Below are positions 43,018-53,093 of a DNA stretch of 64,000 nucleotides, piece by piece. Origin of the DNA: Rhyacophila brunnea (taxonomy: Eukaryota > Arthropoda > Insecta > Trichoptera > Rhyacophilidae); NCBI GenBank assembly GCA_022495005.1, contig JAGYXB010001962.1:1178001-1242000 (forward strand). The letters run 5' to 3'. Made by a program: the position numbers and the translations under genes. Under the pieces are notes generated by a model. The model saw only the letters and a program-made list of their open reading frames with translations, was not told the origin of the DNA and made no database searches. Each line of letters opens with the position of its first letter. The first letter of the stretch is position 1.

Positions 43018-43104
43018 GGATTCAAAATTCGGCGTCCGCATAAGAGACACGGTGCGCCCTTACCAGTGACGTCAAATCACGATGACAAAAATATACCAAA
43101 CAAG
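43018..43104 (+). CDS. Candidate small exon, set 2, proline exon b
   Basis: 87 bp, phase 0, between TTATTCCAG and GTAAAA. Encodes GFKIRRPHKRHGAPLPVTSN then HDDKNIPNK. Paralogous to 45138-45227: PHK(R/K), xxxxPLPV/PPPV, D(D/E)(K)N(I/M)P(N/E)K. The basic-then-proline composition suggests a flexible linker. No domain known. Confidence 0.45.
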
Positions 43105-43371
43105 GTAAAAAATAAGTAATTTTAGTTGGAAAACTGCAAAATTTCTTTAAAATCTTGTAAATTCTGATAAAAATTCACACTATAAGTAGGTGATTCAGTA
43201 ATCTAATCGTTGGTTTAATTGTCTCTCTTGACATAATTAATGAAGCCGTCATGATTATTGAATAGACTTTAGCAGATGACGCCGTAGCATGGTTTGTGAC
43301 AGTCGCGAGCGCAGATATTGAGTTTTGTTGAACGTGGAAAAATAAAATTTTCCCATTTCTGTATGCCGAGA

Positions 43372-44262
43372 ACAAGTAATGGTTGAATATTATATAACTA
43401 AAGATCTTGGCATAATGTTTGACTCACGTTTATCATTTAGCTCATACATCACTTCTTCTTCTTCGTCATCATGAGACAAGCCAAGCCATTCAAGAATCCA
43501 AATGTTTTATGTACAGTCTATGTGTGAGGCCTCAGTGCCAGCGTTCGGCGCAGCGTTGTGCGTTTTGCGCAACTCAAACTTATAGCCGTATAAATATTTA
43601 TCCAAAAAAGGACATTGTCTACGAACATTTTCACACACGGTTATACGTTTGAGTTGCGCAAAACTCTCAACGCTGCGCCGAACGCTGCCACTCAGGACGT
43701 ACACTTAGTGTTGTTAGTACGGAGTATTTTTGAATATGGTTCCGTTATAATATGGAGTCCTTGTAAGGTTTCCTATAAACTTGTTTTAGAGCGTGTTGAG
43801 AAGAAATATTTTCGACATTTTTATTTTAATGTAAGTATATAATTATATTAATTTTGACGGTTTCTCAAAAGAGTATTTTCTGACTTACTCTTCAAAGCAT
43901 GTTTGCCTTATATTCTCTTGAAGCTCCTGGGTCACTTCTGCTCTTAAAGCACTTTTCCTTGCTCTCACGCGGTATAGTTTCCAATCCGGATATTCTGGAA
44001 AAATTTAATTGTTATGTACCCGTCAATTACATGAGTGGTAGCAGCCATGAGACCTATTTTGGATGAAACCTGTTTCCTCATGCCAGGCTCACCAGGCTCC
44101 AATAGCGAGGGCTGTGCGGCTGGTCAATGCACTCCCTAGAGATGTAAACATTTTTACCGATGCATTAAGTATTTTGTTTTTAAAGACTATTTTATTGTTT
44201 AATTTGTAGTTTTCTTGAATTATTTTTATTAATTTTATTTCTTTTGCAATGACATTATTAAT
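43372..44262 (+). pseudogene. Jockey/I-type LINE 3' end, decayed
   Basis: + frames with stops read TKDLGIMFDSRLSFSSYI, then after a MITE insertion VLLVRSIFEYGSVIIWSP and LERVEKKYFRHFYF. Near the end comes APIARAVRLVNALPRDVNIF. These are the thumb and C-terminal motifs of non-LTR retrotransposon reverse transcriptases (SLVRSxLEYGSVIWSP; ERVQxRFLRxL; RLxNxLPxDVDIF). The catalytic palm is missing. 5'-truncated and interrupted by a foldback MITE at 43531-43695. Confidence 0.75.
43531..43695. repeat. Foldback MITE inside LINE fragment
   Basis: Left arm GTGCCAGCGTTCGGCGCAGC...TTTTGCGCAACTCAAA and right arm TTTGAGTTGCGCAAAA...CGCTGCGCCGAACGCTGCC are inverted over about 65 bp, with CCTCA / TCAGG at the ends. 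Nearly the whole 165 bp could fold as one hairpin. Confidence 0.8.
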
Positions 44263-45137
44263 GGACAACGCATTCAATACAGTAGCTAGCAAATAAATTC
44301 ACGCATAGCGACATTCGCACATGTATAGGTAGACGTCACGCAATTTCCATTATGCGATATAACGGATCGGTAATTTATAGGAATATCACCTTTATTGTAA
44401 TGGCGTAAGAACAGTGTTTCTAGTGTCAATCTTCATTTGAGCGACCCGTTCGAACCGAACCATTCGGCAGACCCGACACAAAGCATCGGGAATTTATAGC
44501 AATATTACCTTTATTGTAATGGCGTTAGAACAGATTATGCCATTCGGCAGACCCGACAAAAAAGTGAGTGTCATTTTTCTTTCCAGATGTTTTTTTTTCT
44601 ATACAAAGTTAATTTACTTGTAAGTACTTTTTATTCTTAATGTCATGTTGTGAACGCCTTGAATTAATAATTTGTTATGTGCTCAATATTATAACATATT
44701 AAAACGTCCCTCGGCCAAATCATATTAATAGAGGTAGACTGTGGATATTCGACAAAAATAATGCACACTTTGGCAGTCATATTTATTTTTGTTTTCATCT
44801 AACTTTGGACCCAAAATATATGAATAGTGTTTATTGCAAAAAAATAATTTATGTTAGAGTATGGCTATGTTTATGTACATAAATGTGCTATGGCGTTACT
44901 TATACACTTTTACTTGTCAACTCGTGTAAACTCTACTCAGAATATTGTAGCTTAGTGGTTAGGTTAGGTTAGGTTGTCGAGTAATATAGGTAAAAAATTA
45001 TAAATATTAAATCATATATTTATTTATATGGTATGTTGATACCTAATTACCTTGTGTGCCATAGGTTCGCCACAGCTGGTCTATACTATAATATTTAATA
45101 TCCATACTATATAATGTATTATATTATGTTCTATCAG
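44263..45137. other. Spacer with short telomere-like run
   Basis: No gene seen. GAATTTATAG...CACCTTTATTGTAATGGCGT occurs twice about 115 bp apart (44370 and 44490), a local tandem duplication. GGTTAGGTTAGGTTAGG lies at 44957-44975. Confidence 0.5.
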
Positions 45138-45227
45138 GATTTGAAGATGAAACATCCGCATAAGAAATGTGATGAGCCTCCACCAGTGTTGCCAATAATT
45201 TGTCCTGACGAAAATATGCCAGAAAAG
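45138..45227 (+). CDS. Candidate small exon, set 2, proline exon c
   Basis: 90 bp, phase 0, between TCTATCAG and GTAAGA. Encodes DLKMKHPHKKCDEPPPVLPI then ICPDENMPEK. Best conserved of the three proline exons, with two cysteines. About 1.1 kb before the next candidate exon at 46376. Confidence 0.48.
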
Positions 45228-45659
45228 GTAAGAAAATAATCAATTTCATACGAAAAAATGGTAGCTTTCCGTTAAAACTTTTCCCTTAAATTTGACTTTT
45301 TAAAAAGCTCTCTTGATTATTGCAGATCAAATTATCGTTTATTGTTTGTTTTGTACAAGGTGGAGGTATATTGTAGGTGTAGAGCAGTGGTTCTCAGGTT
45401 AAATTTAACTGTGGCCGCACAATTGACATTGACAGTTCTATGGAAACGTCTGGCGGCCGCAGCAAATTTCACTTTTGTTGTTACAGCTAAATTTTATTTA
45501 CAAAAAATTGGATCAATTTATTTATTTATACAAGTCCATTTAATAAAAGACATTTGAACATTTTAGTATATATCTATTTATTTTAAAATAATGCATATGG
45601 AAATTCCTCAATATTCCTTTTTTCCAATGCGAGCCGCATGGCTGCTTTTAAGTTTACAT

Positions 45660-45878
45660 CTATTCTGTCAACTGGCTTCGATATTTGTTATTATTTATGA
45701 AGGGCATTACACTGAATGATCTTTCACAGTATACAGTAGTAGGAAAAATCGACAACATTAATAAAGCAATTGTTGTAAATTCTTTGAATTGACTTGATTC
45801 TTGGTCAACGTATAAATAACTTCGACCAATTTTTTTCAACCGTGGTATTATTAAAATGGTTTTTAAGTACTTGGTCAT
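45660..45878 (-). pseudogene. hAT transposase dimerisation-domain remnant
   Basis: Minus frame with FKEFTTIALLMLSIFPTTVY and CERSFSVMPFINNNKYRSQL. This is the conserved C-terminal hAT dimerisation region (LxLLSIFPSTxxCExSFSxMxxIKxKYRSRLT). The DDE catalytic part is absent. It stops after LTE at the 5' side as read on +. Confidence 0.8.
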
Positions 45879-45891
45879 GACTCATTTTCAA

Positions 45892-46022
45892 TCTTCTCTT
45901 CTTGGTCGTGCACTCATGGCTGAGGATCGTGACCACATTTAAATTTCGCCATACTTCCGCTTCTGACAGGGCAGAATGGATAGTGCCCAGTCAGCTCTTT
46001 CACTTGGTCGCTCCACGCGCAT
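45892..46022 (-). repeat. RTE-like LINE 3' fragment, antisense
   Basis: Reverse complement of the 3' end seen at 6350-6500: GACCAAGTGAAAGAGCTGAC, GGCACTATCCATTCTGCCCT and the HDPQP-like end all appear in minus orientation. It interrupts the hAT relic, whose other copy lacks it. Confidence 0.75.
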
Positions 46023-46375
46023 TGTGGCCGCAGCAAAATCCTCTGGTGGCCGCACATGAGAACCACTGGTGTAGATTGTAGACGCAGAGACCCGACATAA
46101 ATATGTGCTCTCTAAGCTTTGTTTGACATACCTACCTACATATTTGTTTTCATTGAACTAAGAATACACATTGCAGGTCGTGATGGTTAGTTTTTAAATT
46201 TAATTAAACGCTCCCTAAGCCAAACCCATAAAATATATACACAAGCATGTATTGTAATAATTAGTGTTGTTATTAATTAATTATTATCATACTATCAGAT
46301 ATACCTACCCCTGTGGTTTTTATTATCTACTATCGATAAAACTGTATAATAACTAAAAACTGTACTTTATTCTAG

Positions 46376-46426
46376 AAGACGACAGTGGAGTGCACGGATA
46401 AGAAGATTGATAAACCATCAGAAGAG
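46376..46426 (+). CDS. Candidate small exon, set 2 (17 codons)
   Basis: 51 bp, phase 0, between TTATTCTAG and GTGAGA. Encodes KTTVECTDKKIDKPSEE. Highly charged. Lies 188 bp before the TGQ exon. Without a visible paralogue, support is only splice sites, phase and context. Confidence 0.4.
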
Positions 46427-46614
46427 GTGAGAAATAAATAAGGTGTACTAAGTTTATCCCATATTTTTCCACAACATCCGTAGCATTTTCTACCACTCCC
46501 AGTAGGGTAACAGTTTCCCTAGTAAGCCAATTCCTATTAATAAGTTTGTGTTCCCTGATAAATATATTATATCCACCATTGATTTATTAAACTATTTTTA
46601 TTTTGTAATTTCAG

Positions 46615-46653
46615 ATTGCTTGCAAAAATTGTCTAATCGCGCAAACTGGACAG
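46615..46653 (+). CDS. Small exon of cysteine-rich family (TGQ exon, set 2)
   Basis: 39 bp, phase 0, between GTAATTTCAG and GTAATA. Encodes IACKNCLIAQTGQ. Nearly identical in protein and flanks to the minus exon 54769-54816, and similar to 28035-28082. The surrounding intron is also shared, inverted, with 54820-54990. Confidence 0.55.
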
Positions 46654-46803
46654 GTAATAATTTGATTTATAAATTGTCTATTATAATAATTTAGGGTTGC
46701 TACAATTTTTTTGAGTCAAGTCCGGACGCTTGTTTGGGACCTTGACCCAAGCTTTTATCTTATAATTGATAACTTATAAAAACACGTATATTTTTAGTTC
46801 TTA

Positions 46804-47171
46804 AGCGTCAATTACATTGAGCTTTTTTACGAGCTGCTTATTGGCGAATTTAAAAGCGGGCGGTTCAGCTTCTGCGATTTGATGATTACACACAAAACTT
46901 TCCATTCGCTGGAAAGCCACAAGCCAGCCACTATTTTGACGGAACGTAGTTCGTTTTTTTACCGGGAGGTTGGTACTGCGCTCTACTGCGCAGGCGCAGT
47001 AGGCCCACACGCCGCGTGTAGCGTATAAAGTTGACCGGCTTTCAACTTTTCTCGGTGGAGTGTTTACAACCTGCTTATTAGCTTATTCGATGATTACACT
47101 GGGCGAATTTACAGGCAGATTATAAATTCGCCAATAAGCAGCTCGTAAAAAAGCTCAATGTAATTGACGCT
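46804..47171. repeat. Harbinger-like MITE, family K, copy 2
   Basis: AGCGTCAATTACATTGAGCT at the left and its inverse at the right, TTA on both sides. Opposite orientation to 37543-37911. It sits in the intron between the TGQ and CxxxC exons. Confidence 0.85.
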
Positions 47172-47906
47172 TTACTCAATAATTTTAACTCAGTAATGGT
47201 GGCGCTTTTAGCAGTGGACTGTATTATTTTTCAGGACGATCTGGATGCCAGATCTAGGGGTGGGGGCAATTTAACAGAATGCCAGACACTGACCTTTATG
47301 ATGATTTTTGATGGCTCCGTGGGCTGGTTGCACTGTCACTCGCGCGGTATTGTTTGATTTATGTCACCCGGTGCGCAGAACTTGACGGTACACTGTTTAT
47401 GGATGATAGTGATATATGAATGATGATGGCAGGTTGTATGATCGATGATAGCCGGTATCACGGCTTGCCAGGTATTCAGAAGTATCCGACGGTCCCACTA
47501 TATCAAACTGACGAACTACTTCTTAATCAGTCTGTATTATTGAGTCAATCACTAAGTGACGGAAAGCTATTAGAAACCCGCACGCGTCCGCTGTGTCGAT
47601 CTAACTGAATGTCTCATTTACGCTTGAATTATGATTGTAACTCCGCACTTGCCTGGTCTTGTGACAATTACAAGGAATTTGGAGATGGGTGGGGAAATAA
47701 GGAATAAATGCGAATAAAAATGGCTCAGCCACGTAGAGATTTTTAAATTAATTTCGCATTGGAAGAGGCACAGGCGGTAGGTACCTAGAATTTTTATAGA
47801 GATATTTTATTTAAAAATAATACCTACAGGTACGTGAATTGGTAACGACACACAAAACGACCGTTCGTAAGATATTTGGATCAATTTCTATCAAGAATAT
47901 ATTATT
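47172..47906. other. Intron-like spacer
   Basis: A strong acceptor-like TTATTTTTCAG at 47234 is followed by DDLDARS in frame, but no donor in phase is seen, so I do not call an exon. No other gene features. Confidence 0.4.
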
Positions 47907-48652
47907 AGGGATTCCAATCCCGGATCCCGGGATCCCGAGCTATTTTCGATACCTATGCATCCCGGGATTGATAAACATAATCCCGGGATTTCGGGATTGA
48001 TTTTTTTATAAATTTTTATGGAAAATAAAATAAAAGCGAAAATATATCAGAAAAAATACTTTTAATAAAAAATAACTACATTAGAAATAAACTGCGTTTG
48101 AATGAAGTTTGATTTATACCCATGTGTAGGTAGCCGATTCATTTTATTTTTTCACATAAATTATTAAAAATAAGAAAGATTGGAAAAAAACAATGCTTCG
48201 CACTTTTAACAAAGTAATTCCACCATGATATCATACGTTTTACAGCAGTTTCATATTTAGCTGACTAATTAGATTTATGAAGCGGAAAGCCCATAAGTAC
48301 GCCATGATTATTTGCTTTACTATTTTAAATCTCGCTAATCCATTCTTTATGTCTTTACTATCAGAAACAGCAATCTCATATTAAATTCATTTATATTACA
48401 ATATTATTTACTCCATTAAACTTCTGTATTTCCTAGATTGAACGTATACAATATAAATGTCTTAAATAGAATAAACTATATTTACTAGATTTATTTTTGA
48501 CCGATTTTATCAATGTTATTTGTAAATATAAAACTTTTATATTAACAATGGAAAACAATGCCAATCCCGGGACCAGTCCCGGGATCCCGGGATTGTCAAA
48601 TTGTAATCCCGAAATCCCGGGATCAGAATTTTGGCTCGGGATTGGATTCCCT
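47907..48652. repeat. hAT-like element, family N, with TSD
   Basis: AGGGATTCCAATCCCGG at the left and CGGGATTGGATTCCCT at the right; the flanks ATATTATT and ATATAATT differ at one of 8 bases. Repeated CCCGGGATCCCGGGAT words near both ends give strong sub-terminal palindromes. Confidence 0.8.
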
Positions 48653-48744
48653 ATATAATTATTATTATATCAGGTTTTACGTGTACCGTACATTTTTGTG
48701 TCTCCGTTACAACACATTTTAATTATTCTTATTTCTTATTACAG

Positions 48745-48831
48745 GATGCATCAATTGACGGAGTATTTTGTCTAGATACTTGCACCAAACCCACTGCCAT
48801 CTGCAGGAAATGCTGGTGTGACATCAGCAAG
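48745..48831 (+). CDS. Small exon of cysteine-rich family (CxxxC exon, set 2)
   Basis: 87 bp, phase 0, after TATTACAG and before GTGAAG. Encodes DASIDGVFCLDTCTKPTA then ICRKCWCDISK, five cysteines. Both other phases have stops. The paralogue 37074-37160 has equal length and the same motif. If the weak donor is skipped the frame ends at TAG 48853 after VKRLHTL. The exon at 51051 would follow if spliced. Confidence 0.6.
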
Positions 48832-48959
48832 GTGAAGCGACTACACACATTGTAGTTTTTGTCAATTTTCAGTTAAAGTTACGACGCAAAATTACCCATT
48901 TTTATAGCATGGTTTAACCAGCCCGATTTAATTGTCCAAAACGAATATTACGTAATTAA

Positions 48960-49590
48960 CGAATTTAAAATATTTCATATTAAAATATTTCATTGAATTC
49001 AGTTAATTGATAATTATTGAACATGCATAATTTTTGAAAAACACTTTCTGAGAAAATATATTATAACCAATCGAAAAATCCTTTTTGAAAAAAGTAAGCC
49101 ACCCTAGCAGGGAATCGAACCCTGCATCTCCTGGGTTTACGCCCCGTCCGTTGCATTTACCTCTATGCTACAAGGCGACGTACTAATTGCGACAAATTTT
49201 TACCTATTGGCCTTTTTAATACCCACTCATCAGCGTTCTTCTAAATCAAGCTACTTTGGCAATCGGTTTTTGTTTTTATTAAATCAAAGTAGATACCTAT
49301 TACTTCAATTACTAACCGAAGTCGTGGATTTCTCCAGTATTTTTATGATAACTTACTTTAACTAACTAATAATTTATAATTAACTACTTATTTCTTTCAT
49401 TCGACGAATAATTCAGAAGATTTAAGAATGTACCATTCTGATTATTGAACATACATAATTTTTGAAAAACACTTGGTTGACACATTGGTTATAATATATT
49501 TTCTCAGAAAGTGTTTTTCTTTATTTGAGAAATTGTTCATCAGAATGGTACATTCGTTGAATAAAAGAAATAGTTAATTATAATTGATAA
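48960..49590. repeat. tRNA-bearing repeat, copy 1
   Basis: A dispersed repeat with ACATAATTTTTGAAAAACAC and ATATTATAACCAAT arms, enclosing a tRNA-like block at 49099-49179. Related copies at 51690-51960 and 54130-54740, and halves at 11880 and 16433. Confidence 0.65.
49099..49179 (-). repeat. tRNA-like block in repeat
   Basis: Minus reads GTAGCATAGAGGTAAATGC (A-box-like) and, 45 bases later, GGTTCGATTCC (B box). The acceptor arms do not pair, and GGGCGTAAACCC takes the place of a normal anticodon arm. SINE-type, not a tRNA gene. Confidence 0.65.
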
Positions 49591-49831
49591 TTGTAAAACG
49601 GGTATTTTAACATAACTTAGCGCTACGGATTCTGGTACAAAAGTAAATCTTATACTAACTACTTGTTGATCATTATATAGATCGGATAGTGAACATATAT
49701 ATGATTATGTATTGTTGCTTACGTAGTTTTCATGGACAAGGGTCATCGTAAGAATATTTTGAAACCCTACAAGCAGGTGTTCAACAGAAACATCATAAGT
49801 CTAATTACTATACCTACTCTATAGTCTATGC

Positions 49832-50681
49832 CAGGGTTTCCCAAACTTTTTCTGCAATGGAACATTTCGCAAACCCGAAAATTTTAACGGAACACTTAGT
49901 TTATTTTGTAGGTTATTTTTTAGCGCAGCTAACCGTTCTGCCAATTTTAGCAACTGTCGTTAAACTGACAAGCTGACAGCCGATCAATTAAAAACAATAT
50001 AGGTACCCCATCTTTTTCATGCGCACGGTGTGACAAAAGATGGTCCTTCGTCTGTACTTAGATCATGGCCCCCACATCCCGAAGCGGCCCCCCAGGCTAG
50101 GATCTTTGGCGGGCCACTTACTTATCGCTAAGGTTAAAGGCAATGTGACGATCTACAGTTGCATATTCTAAATGGTGTTCGAGGTAAAATTAAGGGTATT
50201 TTTAGCGATTTTTTGTATTTTTATTACACCCACTTTTATGTCGATTGCACAATTATGGACATGTCAAATATCGACAATAGTATGGAAAAACGACATACTA
50301 TTAACTTTTAGTAAGCTTGAAATGAAACAGCGCCGCAGGCGACATTTTTTACTATTAGTGCATGTTTGTGATGTGTGTTTATCTCACTTGACTCGTCGAT
50401 CTCTCACGCCGGGCCCCCAGGCTAGAGGTCTTTCAGCCCCCCCCTTGTGGGAGCCATAAGCTACCTAGATACTTGACGTCATAAACATCAGTGGAGTTTG
50501 ATCATCAGCTTTTCAATATGAAGTAGATTCTTTAATTATTTTAGTTTTACTTATTTTACTTCTACTTAGTAAAAGATCTTTAAATGTGTTCCAGTGTATA
50601 AAACCTTTCCAAATGGTCGCGGAACACCTATTCAGGTTTGGTGGAACACTGGTGTTCCGCGGAACATAGTTTGGGGAAAAA
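49832..50681. repeat. hAT-like relic with nested MITE I
   Basis: CAGGGTTTCCCAAACTTTTT at the left is matched approximately by the inverted AACATAGTTTGGGGAAAAA at the right. Internal GGAACACTTAG and GCGGAACACC words are inverted too. Interrupted by MITE I at 50064-50456. Confidence 0.55.
50064..50456. repeat. hAT-like MITE, family I, copy 2
   Basis: CATGGCCCCCACATCCC at the left and TTGTGGGAGCCAT at the right with the family's GGCTAGGATCTTTGGCGGG and CGCCGGGCCCCCAGGCTAG blocks. No clean target duplication. Confidence 0.75.
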
Positions 50682-51050
50682 AATATTATATTTTTCATTA
50701 GAAACAGAAATATTTTTTCAAAAAATGTCCAAGGAACCATGGTACAAAACAATCAGTCGGTATTAGTTTGTCCAATGTGCGGACCAATCACCGTCAAGAA
50801 TTATTATACGGTTACCACCCCCTCTACTACGTGATTGGTCAACGGATTGCTTTATCCTTTTCTGATATTAGTGTTGTCAAGCTTTACTGACTATGTCTGT
50901 AATATGAAAGATCTTCCGGCATTTAAATGAACTTTGTTTTTCGTCTCCTGAACATTTCACATATTGTCGCTTTGGACAAACTAATCCTAGAGCAACGAGA
51001 TGGGTCCTTCTGCCATCTGACTACCGAATTGATTATTGATCTTTTTATAG

Positions 51051-51233
51051 GCGACCGTCGAACAATTCGACTATACGGGAAAAGGTTTCCAGCACCGGGA
51101 CAAGGCAACTTGTGACAGCATAAGGAAGAATTTAAAAAAAAACCAGCCGACAACAACTGTTACAGCATGTCTCAGTGTTCATAGTAAACAGGCGCCAGAG
51201 ACCAAGTCATCGAAGGGTGATGGTGGAACTTAA
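51051..51233 (+). CDS. Likely terminal exon of cysteine-rich family, set 2
   Basis: After the acceptor TTTTTATAG, phase 0 is open for 60 codons to TAA: ATVEQFDYTGKGFQHRDKA, then TCDSIRKNLKKNQP, then a Thr/Ser/Lys-rich tail ending GDGGT. AATAAA occurs 15 bases after the stop, as expected for a last exon. The exon at 38277 is its paralogue (FYDTGKGLLHRKKDIC). Together with 46615 and 48745 it gives the same three-exon order as 28035, 37074 and 38277. Confidence 0.52.
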   Translation, partial: ATVEQFDYTGKGFQHRDKATCDSIRKNLKKNQPTTTVTACLSVHSKQAPETKSSKGDGGT

Positions 51234-51247
51234 AATTCTGCCATCTC

Positions 51248-51258
51248 AATAAAATAAA
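51248..51258 (+). terminator. Polyadenylation signals
   Basis: Two overlapping AATAAA hexamers (51248-51253, 51253-51258) just after the stop of the 51051 exon. Confidence 0.45.
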
Positions 51259-51427
51259 ATATACACAATAATATCAACGTCAGTACCTATATCATAAAAA
51301 AATTAAACTAATTTTCAGTGTGATTTTATTTTATGAAAATACCTACTATTGATAAAATATTAAATTTAAGGTTGTGAAAAGACAAATATACAAACATTAA
51401 AAATTATCCACAGTGTTATTGACCTTA

Positions 51428-51500
51428 CCACACCACACCCAGTCTTAATCTGGCGTATCACGGGATTCTACGTTTGGATTTGAAGCAATTTTTGAAGTTA
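51428..51500 (+). repeat. Segment shared inverted with 53845-53900
   Basis: CACCCAGTCTTAATC then TATCACGGGATTCTACGTTTG appear in inverted orientation at 53845-53900, part of the inverted duplication of the set 2 gene tail. Confidence 0.6.
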
Positions 51501-51596
51501 TACTTCCTTAGGCGCGTTTGGAAAATCAGATCAGAGTGTATTTTTGGCGTGTGACATGTAACACATAATTATTTATTTTTCACACAAAAATAAACG

Positions 51597-51667
51597 CACT
51601 CGATTGGATTCGAACCACCGATTGTTCGGTTATCAGCCGAACGCACTACCTTTACGCCACACTCACA
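51597..51667 (-). repeat. tRNA-Ile-like pseudogene or SINE head
   Basis: Minus has TGGCGTAAAGGTAGTGCG, a well-paired anticodon arm TTCGG-CTGATAA-CCGAA (anticodon GAT) and a TTCGAAT T-loop. The T-stem and acceptor stem do not pair and no normal 5' end is seen, so a decayed tRNA-derived sequence is more likely than a gene. Confidence 0.4.
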
Positions 51668-51689
51668 GTATGATACTGAAATCGTAACG

Positions 51690-51960
51690 ATTATACAGAA
51701 TAATTAACTATTTCTTTTATTCAACGAAGAATTCACAAGATTTTAAGAATGTATCATTCTAATTATTGAACATACAATTTGAAAGTATGTCACTGCGTAG
51801 TATATTGGTAAATGCGACGGGTGGGGCGTAAACCCGGGAGATACAAGGTTCGATTCCCCGTCGGGGTGGCTTACTTTTTTCAAAAAAGATTTTTTCTATT
51901 GGTTATAATATACTCTCTCAGAAAGTGTTTTTCAAAATTATGTATGATTATACAGTATAT
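51690..51960. repeat. tRNA-bearing repeat, copy 2
   Basis: Same arms as 48960-49590, with the tRNA-like block now on + (51788-51870: TAGTATATTGGTAAATGC and GGTTCGATTCC). Confidence 0.65.
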
Positions 51961-52317
51961 TATTATAGTTTAGAATTGTTCTGTTGCCTTAACAGCAAAT
52001 TTATTATTGACGGCCATTTGCAATTCCTTACGTAAACAAACTATTTAACGTCAGAGTGACAGTTGGTACTTTAAAAATAAAAACAACGAGAAGCCATTAT
52101 ATAATTAAGTAATATAAGTTAAAGTGTATAGAAATAAACCAACGGCGTTCCAATAAGCGGTCCCTTTTCTTGAGTGTGTAATTTAACAAGATAATTAAGA
52201 GCTAGTCAAAGAATCTAGTTTATCACAAGTTTTGTTTTTATTTTGTTACGCCAAAGAAGTAGCCTGAATTGGAATGGAGCATATATTGGCAAAATTATAA
52301 TAAGTAACAAAATCTAT

Positions 52318-52539
52318 TTATAGTTGAACCAACTTGAGCAGCTCTTCCCTTTCCGTACATTTTTTAGGACATTCCCATGTGTGTGGATGTGTTTGTACGC
52401 AAAAAGTGTTATCACAATAACAAACAAGTGGACTACATCTGCGATCAATGATTGTATCTAAGTAGTTATCGAATAGTTTAATATTATCTAATCTTAGTTG
52501 AGCTCGATTTCCAAACCTTTCAAAATGACCTCTAAACAT
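52318..52539 (-). CDS. Cysteine-rich terminal exon, unrecognised
   Basis: A 73-codon minus frame begins right after an acceptor-like CTAATTAG and ends at TAA. It reads MFRGHFERFGNRAQLRLDN, IKLFDNYLDTIIDRRCSPLV, CYCDNTFCVQTHPHTWECP and KKCTEREELLKLVQL. The six cysteines (Cx4CxCx4Cx9Cx3C) and amphipathic N-terminal helix look like a small secreted or disulphide-stabilised domain. No family recognised, no upstream exon found, and no paralogue in the window. It lies downstream of the minus-strand pseudogene exons but need not belong to them. Confidence 0.4.
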   Translation of the reverse strand: MFRGHFERFGNRAQLRLDNIKLFDNYLDTIIDRRCSPLVCYCDNTFCVQTHPHTWECPKKCTEREELLKLVQL

Positions 52540-52629
52540 CTAATTAGCGTTAGAACAGGGTGGCTGCTTGAGTAGCGGTTTCACATTTTTTTCTAGGTGG
52601 TGCATGATCTCCGAATTGCATCTAGTAAG

Positions 52630-53093
52630 GTAGTAGCGAAGGGTGGAGGTAGGCTGTGAAGATCCGCCATAAATAGTGCACATTAAACTTTGTTAGTCAT
52701 ACATATTTGTATTTATTTAATAAAGACTACAATTAACTTACAGATGGTGTTGGTTAGTTTTTAAAAATCAATTAAACCAAACCATAATAATTTAGGAATA
52801 TTTTGGGCGATTAGACAAATTTTTGCACACTTTTTCATACAAACTTATTTATTTTCGTTAGATGAAGTTAATTTTTTCTTAAATTCATTAAACCCTGCAG
52901 AAACCAAACTATCACAGAAAAAAAATGTTCTATCTATAAAATATCCAAAGTTATGTATGATTTAATTGCATAATTTTAGATATTTTATAGATAGACGAGT
53001 ATTTTTTTTACTATTATCTACGAGTACTGTGTCTTGGTTTTCGCGGGGTTTGATTGAATTTTAAAAACTAACTGACACCATCGCTAAATAATT
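52630..53093. repeat. MITE family B, partial copy 2
   Basis: TAGTAGCGAAGGGTGGAGG, ATAAATAGTGCACATTAAAC, CACACTTTTTCATACAAAC and GAGTATTTTTT...TTTTCGCGGGG follow the order of 987-1560. The right terminal inverted repeat is missing. Confidence 0.7.

Larger units (their letters stand above)
45385..46068. repeat. hAT relic, family H, copy 2, with TSD
   Basis: CAGTGGTTCTCAGG and GAGAACCACTG are inverted; GTGTAGAG and GTGTAGAT flank it (8 bp, one mismatch). It carries an antisense hAT dimerisation-domain remnant and a later LINE fragment insertion (45892-46022). Aligns with 17943-18953. Confidence 0.78.

Noticed and set aside
47235..47290. Exon starting DDLDARS after TTTTTCAG
   Set aside because: No in-phase donor and no paralogue; only the acceptor looks good.
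49099..49179. Functional tRNA gene
   Set aside because: Boxes A and B are present but acceptor and anticodon arms do not fold and the sequence is repeated with the same flanks.
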